NCBI GenBank assembly: GCA_001603115.1
Contig: LVBG01000022.1
Span: forward strand, 51,189-115,188
Direction: 5' to 3'
DNA from: Spirochaetales bacterium Spiro_05
GTDB taxonomy: Bacteria > Spirochaetota > Spirochaetia > Sphaerochaetales > Sphaerochaetaceae
DNA length: 64,000 bases
The notes beneath the pieces are model-generated. The model made no database searches and was not told the origin of the DNA. It was given only the letters and a program-made list of their open reading frames with translations. The position numbers and the translations under genes are program-made. Below are positions 1-9,108 of the stretch, in pieces; the stretch's first letter is position 1; every line of letters begins with the position of its first letter.

Positions 1-1034
1 TCACCCAACCCTCAGGGACCAAGATCATGTATGACTGGGGCATTTTCGACCCAGAGCAGAAGCACTTCTACCTCAATTTCGCCCAAGGCAGGATGTACTA
101 CTATGTAGTGGCCAGTGCGGCAGAGTGGCGCATTGAGGAAGCCCTTGAGGAGATGCGGGATGTGAAGCTGGTCAAACTTGACTTCTCAGCTGAATCCAAG
201 TTCGCTCTCATCTCCTTTCTTCAGCGGCACATCAAGACCGAATACAGTACCTATCTCTATCACTTCTACTATGACAACTGTGCCACCAGGATACGGGATA
301 TCATCAATGCCGCCACCGAGGGTGATTTCCAAGCATGGGCTGAAGCGCAGATGGCAGAGGACTCTCTCCGTTCGGTCACCCTCCCCTCCATGATCCACAG
401 TCCGCTGGTCTTCTGGGTTCTCGATTTCTTGCAAGGAAAGACCATCGACAAGCCGATGAACCGGTATGAGGAGCTTTTCCTCCCCGAGAAACTCCATCAG
501 GCGGTGGTTGATTACTCAGCACACTACCCCCAAAGGTTAGCCACATCGACTGAAGTGCTGCAGGAGGTGGACGGGCTGGGTGTACGTTTTACGGTACAAG
601 AGGGCCAAGGCTCGTTCGTGTGGGCCTACGCACTTGTCGGTCTTGCAACCGGTGCCCTGATGCTTATCCTGGAAAAGAGGTTTCCCAGAATCAGGAGTGT
701 TCTTCTGGGCCTGATGATGCTTGCCCTCGCCCTGTTGGGAGCCCTGCTGCTCTTCATGATGCTCTTCTCAGACATGGATATGACCTACTTCAACGAGAAC
801 ATCCTCTTTGTGCATCCGCTCTTATCGATTCCGGCATTCGGCTTTCTGCTGCAAAAAAAACAGAGATCCCGCATGGTGGGAATCTCCGCTGTCGTGATGG
901 TGGTGTTGGTGGTGATGAAGCTGCTCATCCCCTCTGCGGCCTTGCAGGACAATCTCAGGACGATAGCCCTGCTCCTGCCGATCTATCTCTCAGGGGCGAC
1001 CTTTCAGCGCCGTGGCGATGTTCAGAAGCACTAG
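1..1034 (+). CDS. DUF4105 (Lnb N-terminal) membrane protein, 5' cut
   Basis: The frame is open to the left window edge, so the true start is outside; the first ATG seen (27) lies inside the domain. The visible part opens with the YDWGIFD motif typical of DUF4105/Lnb N-terminal periplasmic domains and carries the YDNCATR motif of that family near residue 85. After about residue 195 there are four hydrophobic segments, the last ones around an FNENILF motif that is common in this family. The protein is therefore an exported or periplasm-facing domain followed by a membrane anchor. Family members are poorly characterised; no precise function is claimed. Its 3' end overlaps the convergent LemA gene by 45 nt. 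Confidence 0.75.
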   Translation, partial: TQPSGTKIMYDWGIFDPEQKHFYLNFAQGRMYYYVVASAAEWRIEEALEEMRDVKLVKLDFSAESKFALISFLQRHIKTEYSTYLYHFYYDNCATRIRDIINAATEGDFQAWAEAQMAEDSLRSVTLPSMIHSPLVFWVLDFLQGKTIDKPMNRYEELFLPEKLHQAVVDYSAHYPQRLATSTEVLQEVDGLGVRFTVQEGQGSFVWAYALVGLATGALMLILEKRFPRIRSVLLGLMMLALALLGALLLFMMLFSDMDMTYFNENILFVHPLLSIPAFGFLLQKKQRSRMVGISAVVMVVLVVMKLLIPSAALQDNLRTIALLLPIYLSGATFQRRGDVQKH

Positions 1035-1550
1035 GTCTTCCATCTCAAGCCTGCGAGCTACCAAGAGCGCTGGGAATGCCCGCTTCTGGGCGTTGAAATA
1101 CTCTGCTCGCGCATTATACTCCGCGGCTGCATCCGCAAGCTTCCGCTCAATCGCATACAGCTCCTCAAAGTATGCAAGGAACTGATTGTATTGGCTTATG
1201 GTAAAGAGACTTGGCTGTAAGGCGGAAAGCTCCTGATCCAGCTTGCGGTAAGCCGATCCCAGCCTATCCATACCGGCATCCTTGTTGAAAAGACGTAGCG
1301 ATTCGGAGATGAGGTCCGTTTGCACATCATCATTGACCAGTTTCACCAGTGCATCGGTATAGAGGAAGCGTTCTTCAATGAGCGTGCGCACCTGTTTGTC
1401 AGCAAGCATGGCTTGGCTCTCATAGCGGGTGAGGCGATTGACGTTGTTTCGGTCAATCGCCAAAACCGCAAAAGCCAGGAGGGAAATGACCACCGCAATG
1501 CTGATCACAGCACTGCGGCGATTGGGAAAGTAGGGTTTCTTAGAGGACAA
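990..1550 (-). CDS. LemA family protein
   Basis: The protein has one N-terminal membrane segment (about residues 15-35 of the longest form) and then a long helical region ending in a LemA-like block (YNARAEYFNAQKRAFP, then ARR). LemA proteins are N-out membrane-anchored helical bundles with no settled biochemical role. Three starts are possible: ATG at 1583, ATG at 1571 and TTG at 1550. Only the TTG has a good Shine-Dalgarno (AAGGA, about 7 nt away), and it cuts the overlap with the upstream carbamate kinase gene to 11 nt, so it is chosen here with moderate confidence. The gene is translationally linked to arcC and converges on the DUF4105 gene. Confidence 0.65.
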   Translation of the reverse strand: MSSKKPYFPNRRSAVISIAVVISLLAFAVLAIDRNNVNRLTRYESQAMLADKQVRTLIEERFLYTDALVKLVNDDVQTDLISESLRLFNKDAGMDRLGSAYRKLDQELSALQPSLFTISQYNQFLAYFEELYAIERKLADAAAEYNARAEYFNAQKRAFPALLVARRLEMEDLVLLNIATALKGRP

Positions 1551-2484
1551 TCTTTGTTCCTTTTCCTTCATAGAGTGCACCATAGATGTTTGCAGGGTCG
1601 GTGATCAAGCCCATGTTGCCGGTGGAGCGTACGAAATCAACGATTGCCTGCACCTTGGGAAGCATTGAACCGGGAGCAAAATGCCCTTCGGCAATGTACG
1701 CCTGTGCCTCTTCAGTGGTGATGGTATCCAGACTCTTCTGGTTCGGCTTGCCATAATTGAGACAGACCTTTTCCACAGCGGTGGAGATGACAAAGAGGTC
1801 TGCATTCAGCTGTTTTGCCATGAGAGCTGCAGCCAGATCCTTGTCGATAACCGCTTCACGGCCGCTGAGCATGCCCATCTCATCGCGTACGACAGGAATA
1901 CCACCGCCGCCGCCGGCAATCACGATGATCTTGTTGTCCAAAAGACTCTTGATGGTATCAATCTCCACAATGGCCTTTGGCTTGGGACTGGCGACAACCC
2001 TCCGGTACCCGCGTCCAGCATCCTCTACGCAGTTCCACCCATCGTGCTCGGTGTGGTAGTCAGCATCTTCCTTGGTCATGAAAGACCCGATGGGCTTGGA
2101 GGGCTTGCCGAAGGAGGGGTCGTCATCACTGACTTCCACCTGGGTCACCACGGTGGCCACATTGGGCTTGAGGCCGAGTTTGGCAAACTCATTGTGCAAG
2201 GCCATCTGCAGCTGATAGCCGATGGCACCTTGGGTGTCCGCTACGCAACTGTCCAGCGGTACGGTATGGAGAATGGAACGGGAAAATTCAGCCCTAAGCA
2301 GGATGAATCCTACCTGAGGGCCGTTGCCATGGGCGATCACCACACGGTGACCAGCTGCCACGAGCTTGGCGATATGTGCTGCGGTCTTGCGGGCAGCCTC
2401 GTACTGGGCTGAAACCGAAACGTGTTTTGGATCCTCGATCAACGAGTTTCCCCCAATTGCTATGACAATCAACTTGCTTTCCAT
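1540..2484 (-). CDS. arcC: Carbamate kinase
   Basis: This is a 314-residue amino-acid-kinase-fold enzyme of normal family length. It interconverts carbamoyl phosphate plus ADP with ATP plus carbamate and ammonia, usually as the last, ATP-forming step of arginine deiminase or purine-type fermentation. Visible motifs are the N-terminal IAIGGNSL loop, AHGNGPQVG, IAGGGGGIPV, and the late APGSMLPKV segment. The ATG at 2484 is preceded by AAGGAGCTCCTACT, a clear ribosome site; the 47 extra codons upstream lack family similarity. No arcA or arcB is in the window, so the physiological partner pathway is not visible. The lemA-like gene follows with a short overlap. Confidence 0.95.
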   Translation of the reverse strand: MESKLIVIAIGGNSLIEDPKHVSVSAQYEAARKTAAHIAKLVAAGHRVVIAHGNGPQVGFILLRAEFSRSILHTVPLDSCVADTQGAIGYQLQMALHNEFAKLGLKPNVATVVTQVEVSDDDPSFGKPSKPIGSFMTKEDADYHTEHDGWNCVEDAGRGYRRVVASPKPKAIVEIDTIKSLLDNKIIVIAGGGGGIPVVRDEMGMLSGREAVIDKDLAAALMAKQLNADLFVISTAVEKVCLNYGKPNQKSLDTITTEEAQAYIAEGHFAPGSMLPKVQAIVDFVRSTGNMGLITDPANIYGALYEGKGTKIVL

Positions 2485-2529
2485 AGTAGGAGCTCCTTCT
2501 GTACACCAGAGACTAGGTTCTGTGCTTTC

Positions 2530-2557
2530 ATCATAGCATGACTGCAACAAATTGCAA
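2530..2557 (-). promoter_or_regulatory. Predicted arcC promoter
   Basis: On the minus strand a TTGCAA -35 box (2552-2557) is separated by 16 nt from a TATGAT -10 box (2530-2535). The predicted start lies about 40 nt upstream of the arcC ATG, leaving room for its Shine-Dalgarno. Confidence 0.5.
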
Positions 2558-2596
2558 CACATTATCATCCCCCATTGCACAATTTCTCCCCGCCAT

Positions 2597-2626
2597 TTGA
2601 CCCATCCAAGCCCTTTCGGGTACACT
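2597..2626 (+). promoter_or_regulatory. Predicted yhhQ promoter
   Basis: TTGACC (2597-2602), an 18-nt spacer and TACACT (2621-2626) lie 19 nt before the ATG; AGAGGGGA between them serves as ribosome site. No preQ1 riboswitch-like structure was recognised in this leader, although the gene product belongs to the queuosine pathway. Confidence 0.55.
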
Positions 2627-2645
2627 CAGCGCCAGAGGGGACACC

Positions 2646-3287
2646 ATGGATTCACAGTCAACAGGAATGGATAAAAAGGAACTCTTCCTTTTCGCGCTTT
2701 ATATTACCGGCATGATTGTCGTAAACACCGTCGGCAGCAAGATCATCAGCCTCTTTGGCGTACGAGTATCGGTAGGTATTTTCTTCATGCCGGTTCTCTT
2801 TCTGGTCACCGATATCATCGGTGAAGTAAAGGGCCATGCACATGCAACACTCTTTGTCAGGTACTCCATTCTCATGCTGGTCATCATGTTCGTGGTAACC
2901 GGCCTTTTCATCAAGATCACTCCACACCCAAGCTGGGAGCTTCAGCAGCAATACCAGCAGATTTTCGGCATGAGCATGCGCATGAGCCTTGCTTCCCTGA
3001 TCAGCTTTGCTGTCAGCCAGACAGTAGATGTGAACATCTTCTTGCTCTTCAAGAAACTCAGCAAAGATAGGATGCTTTGGCTGCGCAACAACCTGAGCAC
3101 GATGGTAAGCCAATTCATCGATACGGTGATCTTCATGTTCATCGCCTTCTACCACATAACACCCACGTTCACCGCAGCCTACGTCTTCTCCCTGGTCATC
3201 CCCTACTGGCTTTTCAAGGTGCTCTTCGCCCTCATCGATACCCCATTCTGCTATCTTGGGGTACAATGGCTGAAGAAGGAGCGCTAG
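2646..3287 (+). CDS. yhhQ: Queuosine precursor transporter (YhhQ/VUT family)
   Basis: This is a 213-residue integral membrane protein with about six hydrophobic segments. It shows the family features: an early GMIVVNTVGSKI segment, PVLFLVTDIIGEVKG, and a late membrane hairpin ending in DTPFCYLGVQWL. YhhQ (DUF165) proteins import preQ0 or related precursors for tRNA queuosine synthesis; that role is known for the family and inferred here. The gene has its own promoter and ribosome site, is divergent from arcC, and lies directly before the lon control region. No queuosine biosynthesis gene is nearby. Confidence 0.85.
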   Translation: MDSQSTGMDKKELFLFALYITGMIVVNTVGSKIISLFGVRVSVGIFFMPVLFLVTDIIGEVKGHAHATLFVRYSILMLVIMFVVTGLFIKITPHPSWELQQQYQQIFGMSMRMSLASLISFAVSQTVDVNIFLLFKKLSKDRMLWLRNNLSTMVSQFIDTVIFMFIAFYHITPTFTAAYVFSLVIPYWLFKVLFALIDTPFCYLGVQWLKKER

Positions 3288-3322
3288 TCTCTTTCCTTTG
3301 GGAAAAAGTTTGATTACCTTTG

Positions 3323-3351
3323 GTTCGGACGAGCTCTACACTTGTCCGAAC
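3323..3351. promoter_or_regulatory. Inverted repeat flanking the lon -10 box (candidate operator)
   Basis: GTTCGGAC (3323-3330) and GTCCGAAC (3344-3351) are perfect 8-bp inverted arms whose centres are 21 bp apart, two helical turns. A TACACT -10 box (3337-3342) lies between them, with a weak TTACCT -35 (3314-3319) 17 nt upstream. That geometry fits a repressor operator better than a terminator, because there is no T run. No known regulator is recognised. Confidence 0.5.
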
Positions 3352-3373
3352 GAATTTGTCATATGGAGGCGCT

Positions 3374-5842
3374 ATGTCTGAACAGGAACTGATGCCGATC
3401 GAGCAACTGCTTCCCAATAATCTGTTTATTCTCCCAGTCACCGGGAACCCCGTGTTCCCCGGACTGTTTACTCCTTTGATGATCACCGACAACCAGGATG
3501 TCGAGATCGTGAACCAGGCCATCAAGCATGGCGGATTTCTCGGTCTCCTTTTGGTCAAGGATGAGACAGAGAGCGAGGAATACTCTGCCCAAAACCTCTA
3601 CAGTGTGGGAACCGTTGCCAAGATAGTGAAGAAGATCAAGCTCCCTGATGGGGGCATAAGCATCTTTATCTCCACCCTCAAGCGATTTGAAACCAAACAG
3701 TACTACCCTTCCGGCCCCTATCTGGTGGCTGAGGTGCAGTATCTTGAAGACATTGAGGATGAGCAGGAGGAACTCAGGGCGTGGACCCGGCTGCTGCTCA
3801 GCGAAATGAAAATGCTGACCAAGAACAACCAGCTCTTCAGTGAGGAGATGCGTCTGAACATGGTCAACATCGACCACCCGGGCAAGCTTGCCGATTTCAT
3901 CGCAAGCATCCTTAATGTCGATCGCAAGCAACAGCAGGCAATTCTGGAAACGCTGGTGGTCCGCCGAAGGATAGAGAAGGTGCTGGTCTTCATCAAGAAC
4001 GAGCAGAACATCGCCCAGGTCCAGGCAAAGATCCAGGCCAGGGTGAACCAGAAGATCGAGAAGAACCAACGCGACTACTTCTTGCGGGAGGAGCTCAAAT
4101 CCATCCAGCAGGAGCTGGGTATGACGACCAACCCCAAGGTTGAGCTGATCAACCGGCTCAAGGCCAAATTCAAGAATCTTCCCCTTTCTGCCGAAGCGCA
4201 GGAGACGGTCGACCGTGAGATGAGCCGCCTTGAGGCCATGGATCCTTCCAGCCCCGAGTATTCCATCAGCCGCACCTATCTTGAGATCATCAGTGACCTT
4301 CCCTGGAAGGAGCCCAAGGCTGAGAATTTCAGCATTGACAGTGCACGCAAGATTCTCGAGCGTGACCACTATGGCATGAAGGATGTGAAGGACCGTATCC
4401 TGGAGTTCCTTGCCGTACGCAAGAAGAAGCAGGACACCAAGGGCTCGATCATCTGTCTTGTCGGCCCTCCGGGTGTCGGTAAGACCAGCGTGGGCATCTC
4501 CATCGCCCGGGCGCTGAAGAAGCAGTACTTCCGTTTCTCCGTCGGCGGCATGAATGATGAGAGCGAGATCAAGGGCCACAGAAGGACCTACATCGGGGCA
4601 ATGCCCGGCAAGATCATCCAGGGGCTGAGAATCACCAAGGTGAAGAACCCGGTCTTTTTGATCGATGAGATCGACAAGATGGGTGTCTCCTACCAAGGCG
4701 ATCCTGCCAGTGCCCTGCTTGAGGTGCTGGATCCCGAGCAGAACTCCACCTTCCGTGATACCTATCTTGACATCCCCTTCGATGTGAGTGAGGTGCTCTT
4801 CATCTGTACGGCAAATACGCTGGATACCATCCCGCGCCCCTTGCTTGACCGCATGGAGATCATCCAGCTCTCCGGCTACACCAGCGAAGAGAAGCTTGCA
4901 ATCGGCAAAAAGTACCTCGTACCCAAGTCGATGGAGAAGCATGGGCTTGCCAAGAACGAGATCAAGTACTCTGCAGCCATCCTTCGCAAGATCGCCGATG
5001 AGTACGCCAGGGAAGCCGGGGTGAGAAACTTCGAGAAGTCTCTGCACAAGATCAACCGTAAGGTTGCCTTGCTTTTGATGGAGAATCCGCAGACCGATGT
5101 GCCGGTTGTCATTGATGACAAGAGACTTGCTGAGTATCTTGGTGAGCCAATCTTCGCCGAGGATGAGATCGTGAAGGCAGACCGACCGGGAACGGCCATC
5201 GGGCTTGCCTGGACCAGCATGGGTGGTGACACCCTGATCATCGAGGCGCAGAACACTCCCGGAAAGGGAGAGGTGAAGCTGACCGGACAACTGGGTGAGG
5301 TCATGCAGGAGTCGGTGAGCATCGCCTACACCTGGATCAAAGCCCATGCACTTGAGCGCAAGATCGATCCTTCCTGGTTCGAACAGAACGCTGTCCACCT
5401 CCACGTTCCCGAAGGGGCAACCCCGAAGGATGGACCGTCGGCAGGCATCACCATGACTGTTGCCCTCTATTCGCTGGTCACCGGCCAGGTGATGGCACAG
5501 AACATGGCGATGACCGGAGAGCTGACGCTCAAGGGCAAGGTCATGCCGATCGGCGGTTTGAAAGAGAAAGTGCTTGCTGCAAGGCGGAACAAGATCACCA
5601 CGATCCTCATCCCCCAGTACAACAAGCGCGATCTAGACAAGCTGGATGACAACGTGAAGGACGGCATCACCTTCCATTTGGTGGGGACCATCGAGCAAGT
5701 GCTCGCCTATGCCTTCCCAGACGATGAGAGCCGACCCCAAATGGAGAAGGTTGCACCGCCTGCACAGAATACCAAAGAGGACATAGTTGCCATCAGCGCT
5801 GCTGTGGCTCAGGCGGTCAGGGAGGCTCTTCGTGAGCATTGA
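3374..5842 (+). CDS. lon: ATP-dependent protease Lon
   Basis: The 822-residue product has the complete bacterial LonA order: an N-terminal substrate-binding domain starting with LFILPVTGNPVFPG, a coiled helical linker, the AAA+ module with Walker A GPPGVGKTS (about residue 364) and Walker B FLIDEIDK, and the C-terminal peptidase with the Ser689 motif DGPSAGIT and Lys730 in GGLKEK. It degrades misfolded and regulatory proteins in the cytoplasm using ATP. The ATG at 3374 has GGAGG just upstream; an earlier in-frame start would run through the promoter region. It heads a four-gene tandem run; the U32 gene starts inside its last codons. The inverted repeat at 3323-3351 may control it. Confidence 0.97.
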   Translation: MSEQELMPIEQLLPNNLFILPVTGNPVFPGLFTPLMITDNQDVEIVNQAIKHGGFLGLLLVKDETESEEYSAQNLYSVGTVAKIVKKIKLPDGGISIFISTLKRFETKQYYPSGPYLVAEVQYLEDIEDEQEELRAWTRLLLSEMKMLTKNNQLFSEEMRLNMVNIDHPGKLADFIASILNVDRKQQQAILETLVVRRRIEKVLVFIKNEQNIAQVQAKIQARVNQKIEKNQRDYFLREELKSIQQELGMTTNPKVELINRLKAKFKNLPLSAEAQETVDREMSRLEAMDPSSPEYSISRTYLEIISDLPWKEPKAENFSIDSARKILERDHYGMKDVKDRILEFLAVRKKKQDTKGSIICLVGPPGVGKTSVGISIARALKKQYFRFSVGGMNDESEIKGHRRTYIGAMPGKIIQGLRITKVKNPVFLIDEIDKMGVSYQGDPASALLEVLDPEQNSTFRDTYLDIPFDVSEVLFICTANTLDTIPRPLLDRMEIIQLSGYTSEEKLAIGKKYLVPKSMEKHGLAKNEIKYSAAILRKIADEYAREAGVRNFEKSLHKINRKVALLLMENPQTDVPVVIDDKRLAEYLGEPIFAEDEIVKADRPGTAIGLAWTSMGGDTLIIEAQNTPGKGEVKLTGQLGEVMQESVSIAYTWIKAHALERKIDPSWFEQNAVHLHVPEGATPKDGPSAGITMTVALYSLVTGQVMAQNMAMTGELTLKGKVMPIGGLKEKVLAARRNKITTILIPQYNKRDLDKLDDNVKDGITFHLVGTIEQVLAYAFPDDESRPQMEKVAPPAQNTKEDIVAISAAVAQAVREALREH

Positions 5843-7115
5843 GCTGCTCAGTCCGGCAGGAAATCTTGAGAAGCTGCGTCTGGCTTTCGCCTATGGGGCT
5901 GACGCAGCGTATCTCGGGCTTTCCGACTTCTCCCTCAGATCGAATGCAGGGAATTTTTCCGAGGCGGACCTGGATCAGGTCCGTCTTCTCAAGCTGCAGA
6001 GCGGCAAACGCCTCTACTGCACACTGAACATGCTTTTTGACGAGCAGAAACTCGTTTCGCTTACCCAGGAGATGGGAACCATCAAGAGTTGGCCGTTTGA
6101 TGCGTTCATCATCAGTGACATCGGCCTCGTTCCCATCTTACAGGATGCACTGGGAAGCGATGTGGAACTGCACCTTTCCACCCAAGCGAGTTGCACCAAC
6201 TCATCCAGTGCCCGCATGTACCATAGGATGGGCTTTTCCCGGGTTATCTTGGGAAGGGAGACTCCCTTGGACGACATCCGTCGCATCAAGGATTCCAATC
6301 CCGACCTTGAGCTTGAGGTCTTCGTGCACGGGGCCATGTGCATGGCATACAGCGGGCGCTGCCTGCTCTCCAGCCATCTGGCGGGAAGAAGCGCAAACCA
6401 AGGAGACTGCAGTCATACCTGCCGTTGGAACTATCGTCTTGCGGCTCCCGACGAGCTGAGTCGAGTATTGGCCAGTGGAGAGCTTGCTCTTGAGGAAGAG
6501 CAACGCAAAGGGGTCTACTACCCCATTGCAGAAGAGGACGGCTATACGACCATCCTCAGTTCGAAAGACCTGTGCATGATCGACCACCTCAAGGAGCTGG
6601 TAGATGCAGGCATCGACTCGCTGAAGATTGAGGGAAGGATGAAAAGCGCCTACTATGTTGCAGTGGTGAGCCGTGCATACCGAAAGGCCCTCGATGCCCT
6701 TACCGATACTACCATCGATTGGAAAGCCTACCGCAGCGACCTCTTCAACATCAGCCATCGTGAGTACTCAACCGGGTTTTTCTTCGGGCACGGACCGGTG
6801 GACCCAACCATGGGCAGCAGCATCGACAAGAGCACAGAGCTCGGCTACCTTAGGCAGTACCTGTTCTGCGGCTACATCGGGGAAGAGGTGGAAAGCGGCA
6901 TCTATGCCCTGGATCTGAAAAACCAGATACGGACCGGCATGACACTGCAGTTCATCGAACCTGATACTCCCTTCATCCAAGACAGCGATTTCTCACTCCT
7001 CGATGAGCAGATGCAGAGCATTGCCCAGGCAGACCATGGGAAAGTCCAGTTTCTGAAAACCGACAAGCAGCTGAAAAAGGGCAGTATCATCCGCCGCGAA
7101 ACTATGGTTAAATAG
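5832..7115 (+). CDS. U32 family peptidase / tRNA hydroxylation-type protein
   Basis: The 427-residue protein opens with ELLSPAGNLEKLRLAFAYGA, and has the U32 signature E-x-F-x2-G-A-M-C with SGRCLLSS and nearby C-x-H-x-C residues (about residues 155-205). U32 members include collagenase-like proteases and the TrhP/YegQ group, which helps form 5-hydroxyuridine in tRNA and uses conserved cysteines; the length and cysteine pattern fit the latter better, as inference. The start is GTG 5832, with GGAGG 6-7 nt upstream located inside the end of lon, so the genes overlap by 11 nt and are translationally coupled. A TTG at 5787 is an unlikely earlier start. Confidence 0.85.
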   Translation: MSIELLSPAGNLEKLRLAFAYGADAAYLGLSDFSLRSNAGNFSEADLDQVRLLKLQSGKRLYCTLNMLFDEQKLVSLTQEMGTIKSWPFDAFIISDIGLVPILQDALGSDVELHLSTQASCTNSSSARMYHRMGFSRVILGRETPLDDIRRIKDSNPDLELEVFVHGAMCMAYSGRCLLSSHLAGRSANQGDCSHTCRWNYRLAAPDELSRVLASGELALEEEQRKGVYYPIAEEDGYTTILSSKDLCMIDHLKELVDAGIDSLKIEGRMKSAYYVAVVSRAYRKALDALTDTTIDWKAYRSDLFNISHREYSTGFFFGHGPVDPTMGSSIDKSTELGYLRQYLFCGYIGEEVESGIYALDLKNQIRTGMTLQFIEPDTPFIQDSDFSLLDEQMQSIAQADHGKVQFLKTDKQLKKGSIIRRETMVK

Positions 7116-7119
7116 GGCT

Positions 7120-7866
7120 ATGCGCACGTTGATGTTGCTCGTAGGGTCACTTTTTTTTCTCACGCCTTCTCTCTACTCGTCCGGGTATGTCGACGACTTT
7201 GCGTTTCTCTCGTCCCTCCCCTCGTATCAGCAATTTTTGGAAGCGGTGAAAATGGATGGTGATGCAGCGAAGGCAGAAGAGCTGAGAGCAGGGTTTTCCT
7301 CGCTCGCACTTCCAAAAGAGGACGAATCGGTTCTCTTCATCCGCAGTTCGGTCATCCTTGCCCGTCTGTATGCTGAGCACATGAAAGGCGACAAGAACCG
7401 TGCCTTGCAGCTGCTTGATGAAGCGCACACACAGCTCATGGGTCTGGAGCAAGAGAGCTTTCTGCACCTGATGCTCTCATCTGAAATCGATGGGGTACAC
7501 TACCTGCTCAATCCACGCAACCTTTCCAAAGGCATACGCAGCAATTCCGCCATCAACAAGGCATACAAGCTGTACCCCAAACAGATCGCAGCGACCTTGG
7601 CCAAGGCAAACAGCCTTGCCTATGCCCCCTCTTTTGCGGGTGGGGATGTGAACAAGGCCCTCTCTCTCTACCTGGGACTTCTCCAAGATGCGGATACGCT
7701 TCTGTGCACCGTTGACCGTGCAAGCATCTACAGCGGCATCGGCTTGGTGGCGATGAAACGCAAGGAGTGGCAGACTGCCAAGCAGTATTTCCTCGCAGCC
7801 AAGGCACTCTCTGCTTTCGACCCAACCCTCGATGCGTATCTTGCCGAAGTGGAGGAGAAGCTATGA
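7120..7866 (+). CDS. Exported TPR-like protein of unknown function
   Basis: A Sec signal peptide (about residues 1-20) precedes a fully helical 225-residue domain. Repeating amphipathic helix pairs, for example around VLARLYAEHMKGDKNRALQL and the last 35 residues (MKRKEWQTAKQYFLAAKALS), look like tetratricopeptide repeats. No enzyme motif is seen. The gene lies 4 nt after the U32 gene and its stop overlaps the glycosyltransferase start (ATGA), so all three are probably one transcript. The protein is likely periplasmic; a scaffold role is a guess from the fold only. Confidence 0.7.
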   Translation: MRTLMLLVGSLFFLTPSLYSSGYVDDFAFLSSLPSYQQFLEAVKMDGDAAKAEELRAGFSSLALPKEDESVLFIRSSVILARLYAEHMKGDKNRALQLLDEAHTQLMGLEQESFLHLMLSSEIDGVHYLLNPRNLSKGIRSNSAINKAYKLYPKQIAATLAKANSLAYAPSFAGGDVNKALSLYLGLLQDADTLLCTVDRASIYSGIGLVAMKRKEWQTAKQYFLAAKALSAFDPTLDAYLAEVEEKL

Positions 7867-9014
7867 TACTCATCCTCTGTTCTGTCATTGCACTCATCGG
7901 GCTCTGGGCGGTGGTGCTGACCATCTCAAACCTTTCCTATTTTCGCTCCCTCACCAAAGATTGGGAGAACCATACAAGCGATGAGCTTATCACCATTGCC
8001 GTTCCTGCACGCAACGAGGAAGCAAACATCGAAGCATGCATTCGCTCCCTCATGGCCCAAAGCCACCCAAACCTAGAGATTCTCGTCCTTGATGACAATT
8101 CAGAGGACAAGACCGCCTCCATCGTGAAGAACCTGCAAAAAGAGGACAACCGCATCCATCTTCTTCATGGGCAGGCCTTGCGGCAGGGATGGAGGGGCAA
8201 GCTCTGGGCTATGGAGCAACTGTTCACCTCCAGCAAGGGATCGTACATCCTTTTCACCGATGCTGATACCGTTCACAGCAAAGATTCAGTCGCCTTCGGC
8301 ATGTCACTTCTCATCCAAAGAAAGGCTGCTTTTCTCAGCGGATACCCAAAGCAAGAGACCAAGGGCTTGGGAACCGGGTTGCTGGTCAGTGCAATGCTCT
8401 TCAATCCCACCCTCTTTGTTCCCTTTGCATTGCAGGAAAAGCTGCAGTGGCCACTCTTTTCCATGGCGATCGGCCAGTATATGCTGCTCAAGAAAGAGGC
8501 TCTTGTCTCCATCGGTGGCTTCTCATCACTACGTACTGAAATCTGTGATGACGTCACACTGGCCAGGGCCTTTGCCCGTAATGGCTTCAAGCAGATATTC
8601 GCACCCATGACCGAGGTGGTCGAGTGTGAGATGTTTCCCACCTTCAAGAGTGCCTTCAGTGGCTTGGAGCGTTCCATCAATGGGGTGGTGAAGCAAGGCC
8701 TCCTGGGCTTTCTGATCATCATGCTCATTGTTGCAGCTCTTCTGCTTCTCGCCGTCTCCCCCCTTCTTGCCTTGACCCTTCTCATACTCTCGTTCGGTAC
8801 TCCCCATTTCTTGCTTCCTGGACTGCTCAGCTTGCTTGGATGCATCCTGCTTTCGTCCTCGTGGGCAGCCTCCGCCAAGCGTTTTGCCTTCAGCACATCT
8901 GTGGGCCTTTTGGGACATGCAACCATCTTCTTTGTGGTCCTGATGTACCTGCATGGAGCCTACTTGCGCTCCAGTGGACGTGGTTTTGTCTGGAAAGGTC
9001 GAATAATACCGTAA
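7863..9014 (+). CDS. Family 2 glycosyltransferase, membrane-bound (HpnB-like)
   Basis: The 383-residue protein starts with a membrane segment, then a GT-A fold: ITIAVPARNEEANIEACI, LVLDDNSEDKT, the metal-binding FTDADT motif, and a CDDVTLAR acceptor-side motif. Three or more C-terminal membrane helices follow (about residues 275-365). This arrangement is seen in GT2 enzymes such as the hopanoid-associated HpnB and carotenoid glycosyltransferases; the true acceptor is unknown. ATG 7863 has GGAGGAG upstream and overlaps the previous stop. The longer frame from 7767 lies wholly within the preceding gene and is not favoured. Confidence 0.8.
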   Translation: MILILCSVIALIGLWAVVLTISNLSYFRSLTKDWENHTSDELITIAVPARNEEANIEACIRSLMAQSHPNLEILVLDDNSEDKTASIVKNLQKEDNRIHLLHGQALRQGWRGKLWAMEQLFTSSKGSYILFTDADTVHSKDSVAFGMSLLIQRKAAFLSGYPKQETKGLGTGLLVSAMLFNPTLFVPFALQEKLQWPLFSMAIGQYMLLKKEALVSIGGFSSLRTEICDDVTLARAFARNGFKQIFAPMTEVVECEMFPTFKSAFSGLERSINGVVKQGLLGFLIIMLIVAALLLLAVSPLLALTLLILSFGTPHFLLPGLLSLLGCILLSSSWAASAKRFAFSTSVGLLGHATIFFVVLMYLHGAYLRSSGRGFVWKGRIIP

Positions 9015-9052
9015 AAATCCTTAAATTAGCGCGTTATTTGCAGGTTTTTCCC

Positions 9053-9080
9053 TTGCGCATGAGGAAAAGCGTGGTAAAAT
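9053..9080 (+). promoter_or_regulatory. Predicted promoter of the H1-like gene
   Basis: TTGCGC (9053-9058), a 16-nt spacer and TAAAAT (9075-9080) precede the small gene by about 28 nt. Confidence 0.5.
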
Positions 9081-9108
9081 AGGCTAACCTAGATACATGG
9101 AGGATTCA

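Noticed and set aside
2526..2645. preQ1 riboswitch before yhhQ
   Set aside because: No small pseudoknot with the expected A-rich tail was found; an ordinary promoter and Shine-Dalgarno fill the space.
3359..5404. Very long minus-strand open frame opposite lon
   Set aside because: It is the antisense shadow of a clearly conserved gene; it has Leu/His-rich composition and no ribosome site.
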